A DNA stretch of 64,000 nt. It comes from Heliopora coerulea. Its lineage: Eukaryota; Cnidaria; Anthozoa; Scleralcyonacea; Helioporidae. The notes below the pieces were generated by a model that saw only the letters and a list, made by a program, of their open reading frames with translations, was not told where the DNA came from and ran no database searches. Positions within the stretch are counted from its first letter, which is position 1; each line of letters starts with the position of its first letter. The stretch lies in contig JASJOG010000003.1 of the NCBI GenBank assembly GCA_030142905.1, positions 865,001 through 929,000 on the forward strand. The letters run 5' to 3'. This document shows, piece after piece, positions 35,779-46,087 of the stretch. Position numbers and translations under genes: made by a program.

Positions 35779-37349
35779 TATCTAGAAAGAGTAGTCTTTC
35801 TGTGTCGTACTTAGTGGGTGACTACTTTCAAAATCGTTTTATTTACAGTGATTAATCGATCAAGCTAACTGACAAATATTATACAGTTTATAAAGGGTCG
35901 TCAGGGTGGGTAACCAGGAAATGTGCCATGTCCCCCGCATGCTGAAATCCACAGTAAAATGTTGTTTTACCATAAAACAGAGCAACTATAGACAATCCGG
36001 ACATGCAAAACTTAGGGAAAAGTATAGATTAAGCTGGATTCAAGAAAACCACTGTACAAAGGGATTTTCATTGTATATTTTGGACCAGGAAATATGTCAA
36101 AAAGAAAAATACCGTGTATTTTGTAAGTATCTACTTAATGAAAATGATGAGAGACGTTGATCTTTATTGCCATTTGCCATTTCTACCGCTTTCTCTTGCA
36201 ACATAAATTGCTTTAAAAGACCTATTTTACATTGAATTACAATCAATGACGTACCATGACCTCCTTATATGGGGATGTCCAAACCTGTACACTCCGCTAC
36301 CTACTAAACCCTTTAATTAATAGTCAGGCCTGTTTTGCCAATAAATTAAATAATTTTTACTACATGACTATCGGCCAGTCAAGATTTTCCCTCAAACAGT
36401 GAACCCTGTTTTTAATAACAGCCGAATAGCTAACAAGTGTACGGTGTAACATCCTCACACCTTCATCCTCCTTCCCCCAAGGTATGCATTGCTCTAAAAC
36501 TAATTTCCTCGATCGTTAGACATAGAAAACCATTTAAAGCAACAATGGAACATTTTATGTACTGTTCCGCAGTGTATGTGCGACTTTCTTTGTCATAAAA
36601 ATATAAAATATAAGTTGGGGGACTAATTGTTTTTAGATGAGTTTTTTTTTTCTTTGTCTTGTCTTTTTTTCATGTTTTGTACTTTTTTTTCCATATGCAA
36701 TTTATGCATATATTTTTGCGTTTTGTGCAGCTCTATGTTGAAATATGTAAAAGGTATCGTTAATCTACGTCAACTAGACTGATATCTACTGACTGGGATG
36801 GCGTAGCATGTCGCGGATGTGAGGCTTCTACTATCCAATTTTTATAAAAACTAAGTCGAACCTGTTTCAAGCATATCCAATGCAGACAATGAGGGCTTTC
36901 AAAGTTTCTGTAATTTTCATATGAATATGATGCATTTCTATGGCTCAGAAGGGACAGGAAATTGAAATAAAGAACTGAAGCTGCACCCATAGGTTTTGGT
37001 ATCATGGGTGTCGACTTTTATTTTGTGGTTTCCAGGTGTAAGATACTAAGATTCCTTTTACGAGTAAGATTTTCTCACAGAGAACTTCCTCTTAATGTTA
37101 CCGACACCTCATTTCCCTAGGACAAACATCATGTTTGGTCCCGGCCGTTTATCCACTATTTTACGGTAACCAAAAACTCTCTAGAATGGAAAACGGACAC
37201 TTTCAAGTGTAAAAAGGTTCAAAATGCCTCCCAGAGTGGACGTAATGGCTGACTAATAGATTAGGATAATAAAGAACTTGAATTTGTCACAATAACGTAA
37301 ACGATCTTGTGTCCCAAAAATTAACAAATTCTTTGTAATTTATTTAACT
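35779..37349. other. Intergenic DNA, no feature supported
   Basis: The 84-codon plus frame at 35906-36160 and the 81-codon minus frame at 36760-37005 show no known domain. Several poly-T runs occur at 36630-36690. Confidence 0.4.
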
Positions 37350-40005
37350 AACCGACACAGGGCCGTTCAGAGAAATTTGGGGGCCCGGGGCAAAAATCGA
37401 CTTGGGGGCCCCACCCTCCATGGGAACAGTTTTACTCTCGTCTTTATCTATTGTACAGTATCTACCGTACAAAGGTGTAAAAATTATTTAAAAGTTTTTA
37501 CAATTGAATCAAATTTAAACAAGTTAAAAGTGTACTTTACGTGCGCATTTGAATGCAAACGAGTCAATAACGTCATCATAGTTAATTTTTCTTGCTATGT
37601 CACGCTTACTTGACAGCATGATTAGACTTGACATGCGTTCTTGCCCCATTGTGGATCTTCGACAGTTCTTAACTATACCAAGTTTACTAAAAGATCTTTC
37701 TTCTGATGAAACAGATACAGGTATGCTTACAAATAACCGTAGAGCAACACAAATTTGGGGAAGAATTGTCTGAAGACCTTTCTCATATATCTTATTCAAT
37801 AACGCAATAGACGATAGTTTTCCACCTAAAATATTGCTTTGCTTCAACCTATTCACATGGTGCATCTCTTCCAGAAGTTCTATTTTCATTTAAATCATAT
37901 GGATAAAAACTTGAAAGATCTTTGCAACGAATTTTCATTGTTTTTCCTGCTGCTTCGCCGCCTGTGTTGGGGACTTCAGAGCAATTCCATAAAAAGGAAA
38001 ACATGTCGTTTACTTGTTTAGTTTTTTCAAATCTGCATGCTATTTAGCAAATTACTCTATCCAAAGCAACATTAAAGACATTGATTTCGAATTCCCTTTC
38101 ATCGTTGCGCTGTTCATGTTCACTATCTCTGGGTTCATTGTGAAATGGTCTGGGAACTCTCCCCCTTGTTTCTTTAAAATGCTCACTTAAACCAAGAGAA
38201 GAAACAACAACCTTTGATTCCCTAAGATCACGCTTCACGATTCCCTCATGCGTTTTAAATCGTCTTGCAGTGACTCAATCAGATGCAATTCTTCATCAAT
38301 GGTGATCTTAGAAGCTTGAAGCAAAATACTAACATCATTTATAGTCTGTAATACCTTAAACCAAAAGGTTATAAGTAAGACAAACTCAAGTGATTGCAAC
38401 CATTGGATTAGGTTATCGACATCATCAGACACTTCACCAGGCAAATCATGATCTTTCAATCTTTTTAATGCATCCAAAATTTCTCTTGACCTACTTACTA
38501 AGGGCTTGACTGCCTCTATTCTAGCACTCCAACGAGTAGTAGATAATTTATGTAGGGATATACCAGTAGCCTCTTGCAAAATCTTCCAACGTGAAGGACT
38601 AGAGCTGAACAAATTGTATAACCTCTGAATGTTCCCAAAGAAGCTTTTTACAGTAGCTGACGACTCTGCTGCATGCACTCCACATGGATTAAGACTATGC
38701 GCACTACAAGGAGAAAATAACGCTTGAGGATTTTTCTCCAGAATTGCAGCTTGAGCTCCATTGTAAACCCCAGCCAAATTTGCACCATTGTCATATCCTT
38801 AACCTCTACAGTTTTTAAACTCAATATCATGTTCTTTAAGTACTTTGCATATTAACTCGGCAATATCCTTTCCTTTCTTTATCACAATCTTCCATTCTCA
38901 AAAATCTTTCACATATCTCCCAAACTTCATCATTTAAGTTTACATATCTTAAGATGAATGTTATTTGTTCTGTGTGGAAAACGTCCGGAGTACCATCAAC
39001 AATGATGCTGTAGTACATTGCTTGTTTAACTTCTTCCACAATAGCATTGACAACAACTTTAGAACATTCTTCAATAAATTCGTTTTGTGAACGTGGCGAT
39101 AGATAATGCGCTTGCATTCGGCTATTGTTTTCTTGATGTTTTTTTACTTTATCCAGATGTGACTTTAAAATATGATTGTGACCGCTAAACAATTCTAAGT
39201 TTCCAAGAAATAGACCATTATTTGGATTACCTAATTCAGTGGTTGATCCGCGAAAGGCAAGGTTTTGCTCTGATAAAAATAATAGCACGTCCAATATGCA
39301 TCGAAATATTTCACGCCATCTTGATATTTCGCTTTGTAACTGCCATTGAAGTTGCTGATTAATTCCAGTTGTTTTATGTAGGTTTTTTTCAAGTTCTTTC
39401 CACGTAATGTAACTTAAGAAATGCGACGAACTTCGTTGGTGGGCATCAATTTTTTCGTACAATTTTCTCCAGTTATCTTTATGTCCTGCATCCGGTCTTG
39501 TCAACAGGGATGTTTCAGAGGTCTTCTCTTTTTGTGATATTTCTTGAAACAGACAACATGGAAAGCAAAAGAGACCTTGTTTTGATGCACTCCATATCAA
39601 CCAATCTCTTTTTACCTTTTCGCCATTTGGCATTTCTTGACAAAAAATATTTTGAGGAAAGTTACGGCCAGAACTATCTCTGGGAAAAGACTTCGGATTT
39701 GCAGGCAGGCCAATTTTAGCAATATACTCCGTATCTTGTTTAGTTAGACGTATCCAACTTGAAGGATCGTTTGATAGTAAAGGTGCAAATGTTCTTTCAA
39801 CATCGGACGACGTTCCTTGTGTGGCTATTGTCTCACCAGGGCTTACTTGAGCGGTCATTGTCTCACCAGGGTCAGTATTAGTAATGGTATTTGCATTCGT
39901 AGATGTAATATTATCTCCTTCTACTTCGTCACAGCTACAGTCAAACCTGTATTAAGCGGACACCCTCGGGGAACAGGCTAGTGTCCGCTTAATAGAGGTG
40001 TCCGC

Positions 40006-40314
40006 TTAACAAAGGTTCTCGTCACCAGGCCCCTCCCCCCGTGGTACGGGCTGGGTCTTACCACCAGCAGCAGTACGATCGACAATGGATTCTTTTCTAA
40101 GAGTATCACAGGAATGTTTTTCCTTTTTATAGCAAGTGATACAATAAGCCACAGAAGCGCCTGCTTTCCATCCAGGTGTCTCTTCTGATGCGTAGACAGA
40201 ACAATTGTCTGATTTATTGCAAGTCGAAACATCACACGTCAGACATCTATACTTTGTCTCTTGTTTGCAATTCCAGCACGCGCCACCAGATTCAAAAGCA
40301 GTTGCACCAGCCAT
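40006..40314 (-). CDS. Cys-rich hypothetical protein, 102 residues, in Tigger-like element 1
   Basis: I do not recognise the family. The frame starts MAGATAFESGGACWNCKQET and has Cys pairs in CWNC, CLTCDVSTC, DNC and CITC, spaced like a zinc-binding fold, with a Trp and GW between. The last 25 residues run into the subterminal repeats, so the true C-terminus may be shorter, or an intron may be missed. It is divergent from the HIRAN remnant at 40482, sharing about 170 bp of upstream DNA. It could be the N-terminal zinc domain of the element's lost transposase, or a second cargo gene. No disruptive stop is present. Confidence 0.45.
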   Translation of the reverse strand: MAGATAFESGGACWNCKQETKYRCLTCDVSTCNKSDNCSVYASEETPGWKAGASVAYCITCYKKEKHSCDTLRKESIVDRTAAGGKTQPVPRGEGPGDENLC

Positions 40315-40481
40315 ACACCGTAGTCAGGGCAAGTCAGGTCATTACTTGAGCATCAAGTTGACTACAGGTTTTATGAAGGTGTTGGAATAAGACGCAAGAT
40401 GTGTAATACGATACACGAGCCTTATAGGCAATGACAGCCGCCATAACTAGCCGAATAACACTGAATGTTACAAACGAGATA

Positions 40482-40915
40482 ATGTCTTCTGAAATTGTGG
40501 TCGTAAAATCGTTCGTACGAGGGTATCATGCATACATGGAAATCTGGAATCCGAAAATCGACGAGGAATATTAATTGAAACGTGAACCTAGGAATACAAC
40601 TGATGAAAATGCAGTTGCGGTTGTTAAAACAACAGTTGTGTCTTGTGAGATGAAAACTGGATGCGCTCATCCTAACAATGTGTCAGCTAACATGGAGGTT
40701 GTTGGGCACATTCCAAAACTAATGGCAGTGTGGGTCACAAAGTTTCTCAAACGACAAACGAATACTGCAAAGTTATAATCAAAGGGAAACGGATAAATAG
40801 AGGTGCTGGATAAGGCTTGGAAATTCCTTGTTTATACGAGTTCCGAGGAGATCGGTTTTCATGCGAATGGTTGACCAATAAACTGTCCAAGGAAAACTTT
40901 GACATTGAGAAGTAA
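40482..40915 (+). pseudogene. HIRAN-domain protein, disrupted, in Tigger-like element 1
   Basis: The frame begins MSSEIVVVKSFVRGYHAYME and IWNPKIDEEY, stops at TAA (40572-40574), continues LKREPRNTTDENAVAVVK, then EVVGHIPKLMAVWVTKFLKR. After a frameshift near 40770 it gives KVIIKGKRINRGAG, stop, GLEIPCLYEFRGD and ends near 40915. The layout (aromatic YH.Y, W.P, E..N..D.NAVAV, VGHIP, final LEIP..Y.F) is that of the HIRAN domain, a DNA-binding module known from HLTF and Rad5 that binds 3' DNA ends. It is about 140 residues with no helicase attached. It is homologous across its length to the split copy at 42.1-44.9 kb. Confidence 0.7.
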
Positions 40916-42141
40916 ACTGAAGAAAATTTTATTGTTTGATGTAAAAATCTTATCTTAACGCACGTGTAATAATATGTAGTCGATTTAACAAATAGACTTT
41001 GAACCGATTGACAAATATCGTCATTAACATAGTGACTAACGTTATGTCTGTAAAGATTATGAAAAATTAGGAAAATTTTGTCCGTTTAACACAGGTTTTT
41101 TGTGTCTTTATTTACTAATTTATGTGTCCGCGTCCGCTTAATAGAGGTGTCCGCTTGATAGAGGTTTCATTAATAGGAATTATATGAGATTCAATTCGGG
41201 ACTTTACAAAGTGTCCGCTTAATACAGGGTGTCCGCTTAATGCAGGGCCGCTTAATACAGGTTTGACTGTAATTTCAACTTCTTGGGACTGAGATTCATT
41301 ACCTCTCTGGATTTTGGTGTATCAGTTTAGATCTTCTAGCGTTCTACGAGATTTTGCTTCATTTTGATCACGAATTTGCCTTTGTTTACGCTTGGCTGCA
41401 CCAGATAAATAAGAACGAGAAGACGCCATTTTGATTTACATGTAGCGTACGGAGATAGTCACAATTCAAGACTGTATACATACCACGTAAAAAGGGGACG
41501 TGACGGAAGGGAGCGTTTGCTATGTCATGCCTACGCGCATTATATTTAATTACGCACTATATTTAACTACATACAAAACTCGTTACATACATATTGATTG
41601 CGCAACTAAACACTGCCGCTGATCTACATATGTTTTTGAACTATCAACTATGTAATTAATTGCAGTATCTTTAACCATTTAATAATAGCGAACGCAACGT
41701 TTTTGACAACAGGAACGGCGACCGGAGATAAATTTTTGACCAATCAGAATTCTCGATCCATTCTTCTGGCGTTACTTTCCCGGTTTCCGTTATAAAAACG
41801 TTGCATGCTTAAGTTCCCTAATACAGTGGAACCCCGCCTTACGACCACCCCGTTAATACGACCACTTTTTTTTTCCCCGAATAAGAGCTAATTTTTTTTC
41901 TTATCTGAAAACCTCGTTAATACGACCAACGACCATATTTTGATGTCTTCTACTGCTTAATACGACCACTCAACGTGTTGAGTAATGCCTTTTTTGATAT
42001 CAAATCAAATTCTGATATGCAGTGTATAATTATCTTAATCAATTAAACACACGGCAAATAATTAATACTTAAACGTTTTCAATATTCATTTTAATTTTTA
42101 TTAAACAGATAGAACGTGATTAAATATGTTTTTGGGTCATT

Positions 42142-42447
42142 TTATCGTTTTCTTTCCTTCTTTTTTCTGCCACTTTCCTCTGCTGCTCTCTTTTGACCAC
42201 ATTCCATTTCGACTCTAACGGTTAGGTTATTCGGGATGTCCAGCAATTTCCTTAGCAAGTCAATGTTCTTTTCCTGCCCCATAAATTTGTAAATGTATGG
42301 AATCTCCATTCCATATCCCCCGCCCTGATTGACAGCTTTTCCGCTACCTTTAGCTTCTGCTTCACTGTCGCTCTTTGCTAAAAAATGGCGAACTATCCAA
42401 TTTCCATGATTTGTAGAAGCTAGAATCCGTTTCCAGCCGAAAATTTC
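42142..42447 (-). pseudogene. HIRAN-domain protein, C-terminal part, downstream of the Penelope insertion
   Basis: Reads EIFGWKRILASTNHGNWIVR, then GGGYGMEIPYIYKFMGQEK and IDLLRKLLDIPNNL, and ends in a basic tail GRKKKERKR before the stop. GGGYGMEIPYIYKF lines up with GAG-stop-GLEIPCLYEF of element 1. The apparent Met start lies inside the Penelope sequence and is not original. No stop or shift is seen in this half, so the gene may have been intact when the Penelope element arrived. Confidence 0.65.
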
Positions 42448-42677
42448 AGAAAATAAAGTAGAAAACATACTCCGAAAAATAGTTCCATCTTGAACTCAAA
42501 ATTTGAGAAAAACAAGCGGACACAGTGTTCAATAGTAATATTTCGAATTTATTACAAATTCATCATCAGACTAATTTACAAAAGCTGAACCTAGGTCAAT
42601 ATATAGGCACAAGCGTGGTGACATCATACAGGAAGAATGTGTAGGCGGAAGAAATTAGAGTGTGAATGAGTGATGTG

Positions 42678-43361
42678 TTATGTCAGGTCAAATAATGAGA
42701 GTTCTTTGCTGGCTTTGAGTCCTACATTTAGTTCTGGTTTTAGAGATTTGATGAAAAGTGCTTCCATTAGTAAAAGTCGGTTTTCGTTAAGTGAATTATT
42801 TGCATATAGTATTTTGTAGTTGTTAACGATGAGATTTGTTAGCTTGGAAACGTGTATCTGAGGAAGTGTTTTGTCCGTCAAGTCGGTTATGTTTTGTGTG
42901 ACAGTGTCTTGTGCGTTCTTGCATTCTAAAAAGTGTTGTCCTACTGCACTGGTGTCATGTTTAGTGGCATGTTCATGAAGTCTTGTTTTGAGGCACCTTT
43001 CGGTTTTTCCAATGTAAGAATAGCCGCATCCAGGACAGGTTATTTGGTAATTGGCATTAGAACGGACTGAAGGAGGAATTTTGTCTTTGTTGGATGTGAA
43101 AAATGCGATCTTTTTAGTGTCATAAATTACTACAAATTTAACCGGTCTTATAAAACATCGGCGTAATTTCTTTAAACATGACTTAACAATATTTTCTCCT
43201 TGGGTTCCAAGGTAAGGCAGGCGAATCCAAATTTTAGGCAAATTGTCATCATTGGTTTGCGATTGAGATGAAGAACAGGTTTTAGCAGAAGTACTAACTT
43301 TACGTTTAAACTTGTTAATCAGGAAATGTTTCAAAGAATTACGATATCCATTCCACGACAT
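42678..43361 (-). CDS. Penelope-like GIY-YIG endonuclease domain (left arm), partial protein
   Basis: 227 residues, C-terminal part of a Penelope-like polyprotein. The GIY-YIG domain is marked by ITCPGCGYSYIGKTERCLKT, then RLHEHATKH, and a downstream Glu in the ..ALFIKSLKPELN segment that fits the metal-binding Glu of the family. Upstream, IWIRLPYLGTQGENIVKSCL is the linker that follows the reverse transcriptase. The RT itself is absent. The first Met is internal to the original protein. This copy reads NSLNENRLL where the other arm reads NSLNKNRLL. Confidence 0.85.
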   Translation of the reverse strand: MSWNGYRNSLKHFLINKFKRKVSTSAKTCSSSQSQTNDDNLPKIWIRLPYLGTQGENIVKSCLKKLRRCFIRPVKFVVIYDTKKIAFFTSNKDKIPPSVRSNANYQITCPGCGYSYIGKTERCLKTRLHEHATKHDTSAVGQHFLECKNAQDTVTQNITDLTDKTLPQIHVSKLTNLIVNNYKILYANNSLNENRLLLMEALFIKSLKPELNVGLKASKELSLFDLT

Positions 43362-43810
43362 AAAAGACTTAATGTTTTTAACTTGGCTGTCAAATACGTT
43401 TTTAGTGCTGCAAATTTTGTGAGCGCGATCAAGGAGTGATCTTATCCATGCAGTTTTTCTTTGAAATGGTTCGAAACTTGTAAAATGGGTGTATTGTCCA
43501 GTGTGTGTAGCTTTTCGGTAAATATCGGTTCCATCAGCAGATATTTTTATGTCTAAGAAGTGGACAATGCCATCTGGAAAGGTGTCAGCTGTAACCAGAT
43601 GGCATTGTCCACTTCTTAGACATAAAAATATCTGCTGATGGAACCGATATTTACCGAAAAGCTACACACACTGGACAATACACCCATTTTACAAGTTTCG
43701 AACCATTTCAAAGAAAAACTGCATGGATAAGATCACTCCTTGATCGCGCTCACAAAATTTGCAGCACTAAAAACGTATTTGACAGCCAAGTTAAAAACAT
43801 TAAGTCTTTT

Positions 43811-44494
43811 ATGTCGTGGAATGGATATCGTAATTCTTTGAAACATTTCCTGATTAACAAGTTTAAACGTAAAGTTAGTACTTCTGCTAAAACCTGTTCT
43901 TCATCTCAATCGCAAACCAATGATGACAATTTGCCTAAAATTTGGATTCGCCTGCCTTACCTTGGAACCCAAGGAGAAAATATTGTTAAGTCATGTTTAA
44001 AGAAATTACGCCGATGTTTTATAAGACCGGTTAAATTTGTAGTAATTTATGACACTAAAAAGATCGCATTTTTCACATCCAACAAAGACAAAATTCCTCC
44101 TTCAGTCCGTTCTAATGCCAATTACCAAATAACCTGTCCTGGATGCGGCTATTCTTACATTGGAAAAACCGAAAGGTGCCTCAAAACAAGACTTCATGAA
44201 CATGCCACTAAACATGACACCAGTGCAGTAGGACAACACTTTTTAGAATGCAAGAACGCACAAGACACTGTCACACAAAACATAACCGACTTGACGGACA
44301 AAACACTTCCTCAGATACACGTTTCCAAGCTAACAAATCTCATCGTTAACAACTACAAAATACTATATGCAAATAATTCACTTAACAAAAACCGACTTTT
44401 ACTAATGGAAGCACTTTTCATCAAATCTCTAAAACCAGAACTAAATGTAGGACTCAAAGCCAGCAAAGAACTCTCATTATTTGACCTGACATAA
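43811..44494 (+). CDS. Penelope-like GIY-YIG endonuclease domain (right arm), partial protein
   Basis: Mirror copy of the 42678-43361 frame, 226 of 227 residues identical. It has the same GIY-YIG landmarks (YIGKT, R..EH, terminal Glu) and ends at LSLFDLT. The open frame continues upstream to the spacer without a reverse transcriptase. Being antisense to one another, transcripts of the two arms could pair over more than 1 kb. Confidence 0.85.
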   Translation: MSWNGYRNSLKHFLINKFKRKVSTSAKTCSSSQSQTNDDNLPKIWIRLPYLGTQGENIVKSCLKKLRRCFIRPVKFVVIYDTKKIAFFTSNKDKIPPSVRSNANYQITCPGCGYSYIGKTERCLKTRLHEHATKHDTSAVGQHFLECKNAQDTVTQNITDLTDKTLPQIHVSKLTNLIVNNYKILYANNSLNKNRLLLMEALFIKSLKPELNVGLKASKELSLFDLT

Positions 44495-44602
44495 CACATC
44501 ACTCATTCACACTCTAATTTCTTCCGCCTACACATTCTTCCTGTATGATGTCACCACGCTTGTGCCTATATATTGACCTAGGTTCAGCTTTTGTAAATTA
44601 GT

Positions 44603-44631
44603 CTGATGATGAATTTGTAATAAATTCGAAA
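44603..44631 (+). ncRNA. Hammerhead-ribozyme-like motif in the Penelope 3' region (also 42541-42569, minus strand)
   Basis: CTGATGA, then a hairpin of GAATTT (loop GTAAT) AAATTC, then GAAA, the order of a hammerhead core. A short AATA/TATT pairing follows, as in minimal stem III forms. One unpaired T separates the CTGATGA box from the stem, and I do not see a convincing stem I, so activity is uncertain. Hammerhead motifs are established features of Penelope-like elements. Confidence 0.45.
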
Positions 44632-44725
44632 TATTACTATTGAACACTGTGTCCGCTTGTTTTTCTCAAATTTTGAGTTCAAGATGGAACTATTTTTCGG
44701 AGTATGTTTTCTACTTTATTTTCTG

Positions 44726-44939
44726 TAGAAGCTAGTGCCCTTGGAATGTGACCAACTACATCTCCTTCCTTAATCACCGCAGTAGCGTTTTTGTCTTCTT
44801 CATTGTCATGTTCGTGCTTTAGTTCAAGAACTTCATCAATCTTGATTCCCCAGTATTCTTTGTAAACATGATATTCCCTTATCCAAGAAGGAACTTCGAT
44901 TACTTTTGTGCTAGAAATATTTTCCATCGGGCCAGACAT
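44726..44939 (-). pseudogene. HIRAN-domain protein, N-terminal part, upstream of the Penelope insertion
   Basis: Starts MSGPMENISSTKVIEVPSWI and continues REYHVYKEYWGIKIDEVLEL, KHEHDNEEDKNATAVIKEGD and VVGHIPRALAST, after which the frame enters the Penelope arm. The same landmarks as element 1 are present in the same order: YH.Y, W..KIDE, E..N..D.NA.AV, VVGHIP. The Met is preceded by a purine-rich, intron-free region and is likely the true start. Together with 42142-42447 it gives a protein of roughly 180 residues, so HIRAN is essentially the whole protein. Confidence 0.7.
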
Positions 44940-45146
44940 GACTCCTTCGACGTTACCGGCGGAAATACGAGTGTATACACGCGCAGGCTATGAAAAGCGC
45001 CGAATCTGTCATCGGTCCATATTTCACACTTTTTCTAATTTAATCAGTGCAAAATTTTCACGCATGTCTCGAGGATTTTCCTGATTTATTACCTTTTGTC
45101 CGAACGGACGTCGCAGCTTTGTGTATAAGCACTTTGACCAGTCACC

Positions 45147-45330
45147 ATGTCCTCAAATTGTAAGCGAAAACGGCAGGCAATATCCTCAATGCAGGATGCT
45201 TTGGATTTTCTCGAATAGAAAGGAAATTCAAAAACGGCAAATGAGCTCGCCAGAGTAATCTGCCAAGCTCAAACCGATTGGCTTTAGTGTCGGAAAAACC
45301 AACGGAAGCTTACAGATTTTTTTTAAACCT
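45147..45330 (+). pseudogene. Possible remnant of a Tigger/pogo transposase N-terminus (CENP-B-type HTH)
   Basis: MSSNCKRKRQAISSMQDAL, a stop, then KGNSKTANELARVICQAQ resembles the KRKR..S...K...L...G.SK..LA start of CENP-B/pogo helix-turn-helix domains. It is short and has two stops. The resemblance is by eye only. Confidence 0.35.
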
Positions 45331-46040
45331 AAAGAAATTTAAATAACTAATATAGGGCCTTATTATCAAGGTTATTCATCTCATTTGGTTAATTTTGTTG
45401 AGTTGTGTTCAGTTAATAAAATTTATTTGTGGATTATTTTGTGGTTTTAGCGTTATGCAAATTGAAATCTGACTGTTTGCCATGACGTCATTTAAAAAAA
45501 ACATTTGTTACGTATCTGATCCACCCCCCTTAATACGACCACCCCGTTAATACGACCAAATTTTTTCGGCCCAACGGTGGTCGTATTAACGGGGTTCCAC
45601 TGTATACATTTTGTTACATCTTTAATTTATTTCTTCCTTCTTCATTTTGGGGCCCCCCTTGAGCCTGGGGCCCGGGGCAAATTGCCCCCTTTGCCCCCCC
45701 CCCCTCTGAACGGCCCTGAACCGACATGCATTGAAGTTGCTCAAAACGTCAGTAGCTTGTTCTCTATCTTTTAACTTTTTCGACTACGAAAATGACCACC
45801 GCCACACGAGGTTGTCGAAATGTCAGTCACCAACAGTCTTTATTTCTGAAGACTATACTAACCTGGACCTTCTCCCATCACCAACATGTAACGTGATTCT
45901 GTCAGATGTAATGGATTTTACGATGGTTGGTGATGTATTTTCAAGAGTTCATGGATTTTCAAAATTTCTTAGAGGCCAATATCCTGAACCCTCCTTGTTG
46001 ACGCAAGGCCCCCACCCAAAACGTCTCTCTCTATCGTATT

Positions 46041-46043
<3 letters not shown>

Positions 46044-46087
<44 letters not shown>

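Larger units (their letters stand above)
39938..41269. mobile_element. Tigger/pogo-like element 1 carrying a HIRAN pseudogene, 1332 bp
   Basis: Ends CAGTCAAACCTGTATTAAGC GG (22 bp, split here) are perfect inverted repeats, with TA at 39936-39937 and 41270-41271. Multiple copies of GTGTCCGCTTAAT stand near both ends (about 39983, 39999, 41130, 41148, 41211, 41229). Excision at the TA restores the host transposase frame as QEVEISCDEVE. No transposase remains. It holds a HIRAN-type coding remnant on the plus strand and a Cys-rich open frame on the minus strand. Confidence 0.88.
37524..41429 (-). pseudogene. hAT transposase, ZMYM1/TTF-type zinc finger and hAT dimerisation domain, disrupted
   Basis: The start is MASSRSYLSGAAKRKQRQ (ATG at 41429). 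After 35 codons comes a TGA, then the frame continues to the nested element at 39938-41269; beyond it the frame resumes exactly. 39858-38836 carries the TTF-type region (KRDWLIWSASKQGLFCFPCC) and the RNase-H-like start (YYSIIVDGTPD). A frameshift lies near 38880 and a stop replaces an expected Gln at about 38800. 38777-38235 continues with AGVYNGAQAAI and SPCSAHSLNPCG. 37889-37524 is the C-terminal hAT dimerisation domain (SSEERSFSKLGIVKNCRRST). At least four lesions exclude a working transposase. Confidence 0.88.
42447..44725. mobile_element. Mirror-image pair of Penelope-like fragments (1131-bp inverted arms)
   Basis: Arms 42447-43577 and 43595-44725 are both 1131 bp and reverse-complementary almost throughout; the two encoded 227-residue frames differ at one residue (Glu or Lys). 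A 17-bp spacer separates them. Each arm carries the GIY-YIG endonuclease end of a Penelope-like protein, then about 200 bp of 3' sequence with a hammerhead-like motif. Partial, inverted neighbouring copies are a known structural habit of Penelope elements. The near identity suggests a single event or very recent insertion. Confidence 0.9.
41824..45602. mobile_element. Tigger/pogo-like element 2 carrying a HIRAN gene split by a Penelope insertion, 3779 bp
   Basis: Left end CAGTGGAACCCCGCCTTACG, then ACCACCCCGTTAATACGACC; the right end is the reverse of this. TA flanks both sides (41822-41823, 45603-45604). TTAATACGACCA units recur at both ends (about 41850, 41910, 41950, 45530, 45548). Without the Penelope pair (2279 bp) the element would be 1.5 kb, close to element 1. 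It lies in the 5' untranslated part of the hAT element. Confidence 0.88.
37358..45718 (-). mobile_element. hAT element (ZMYM1-like), 8.4 kb including nested insertions
   Basis: The terminal repeats are CAGGGCCGTTCAGAG at both ends, continuing imperfectly into GGGGGCCCGGGGCAAA. AACCGACA flanks the element on both sides (37350-37357 and 45719-45726), a perfect 8-bp hAT target duplication. Without the two nested Tigger-like elements it would be about 3.25 kb. It carries one transposase gene on the minus strand. Confidence 0.92.

Noticed and set aside
44679..44939. Complete 86-residue protein
   Set aside because: Its last residues come from the Penelope arm; it is the 5' half of an interrupted HIRAN gene.
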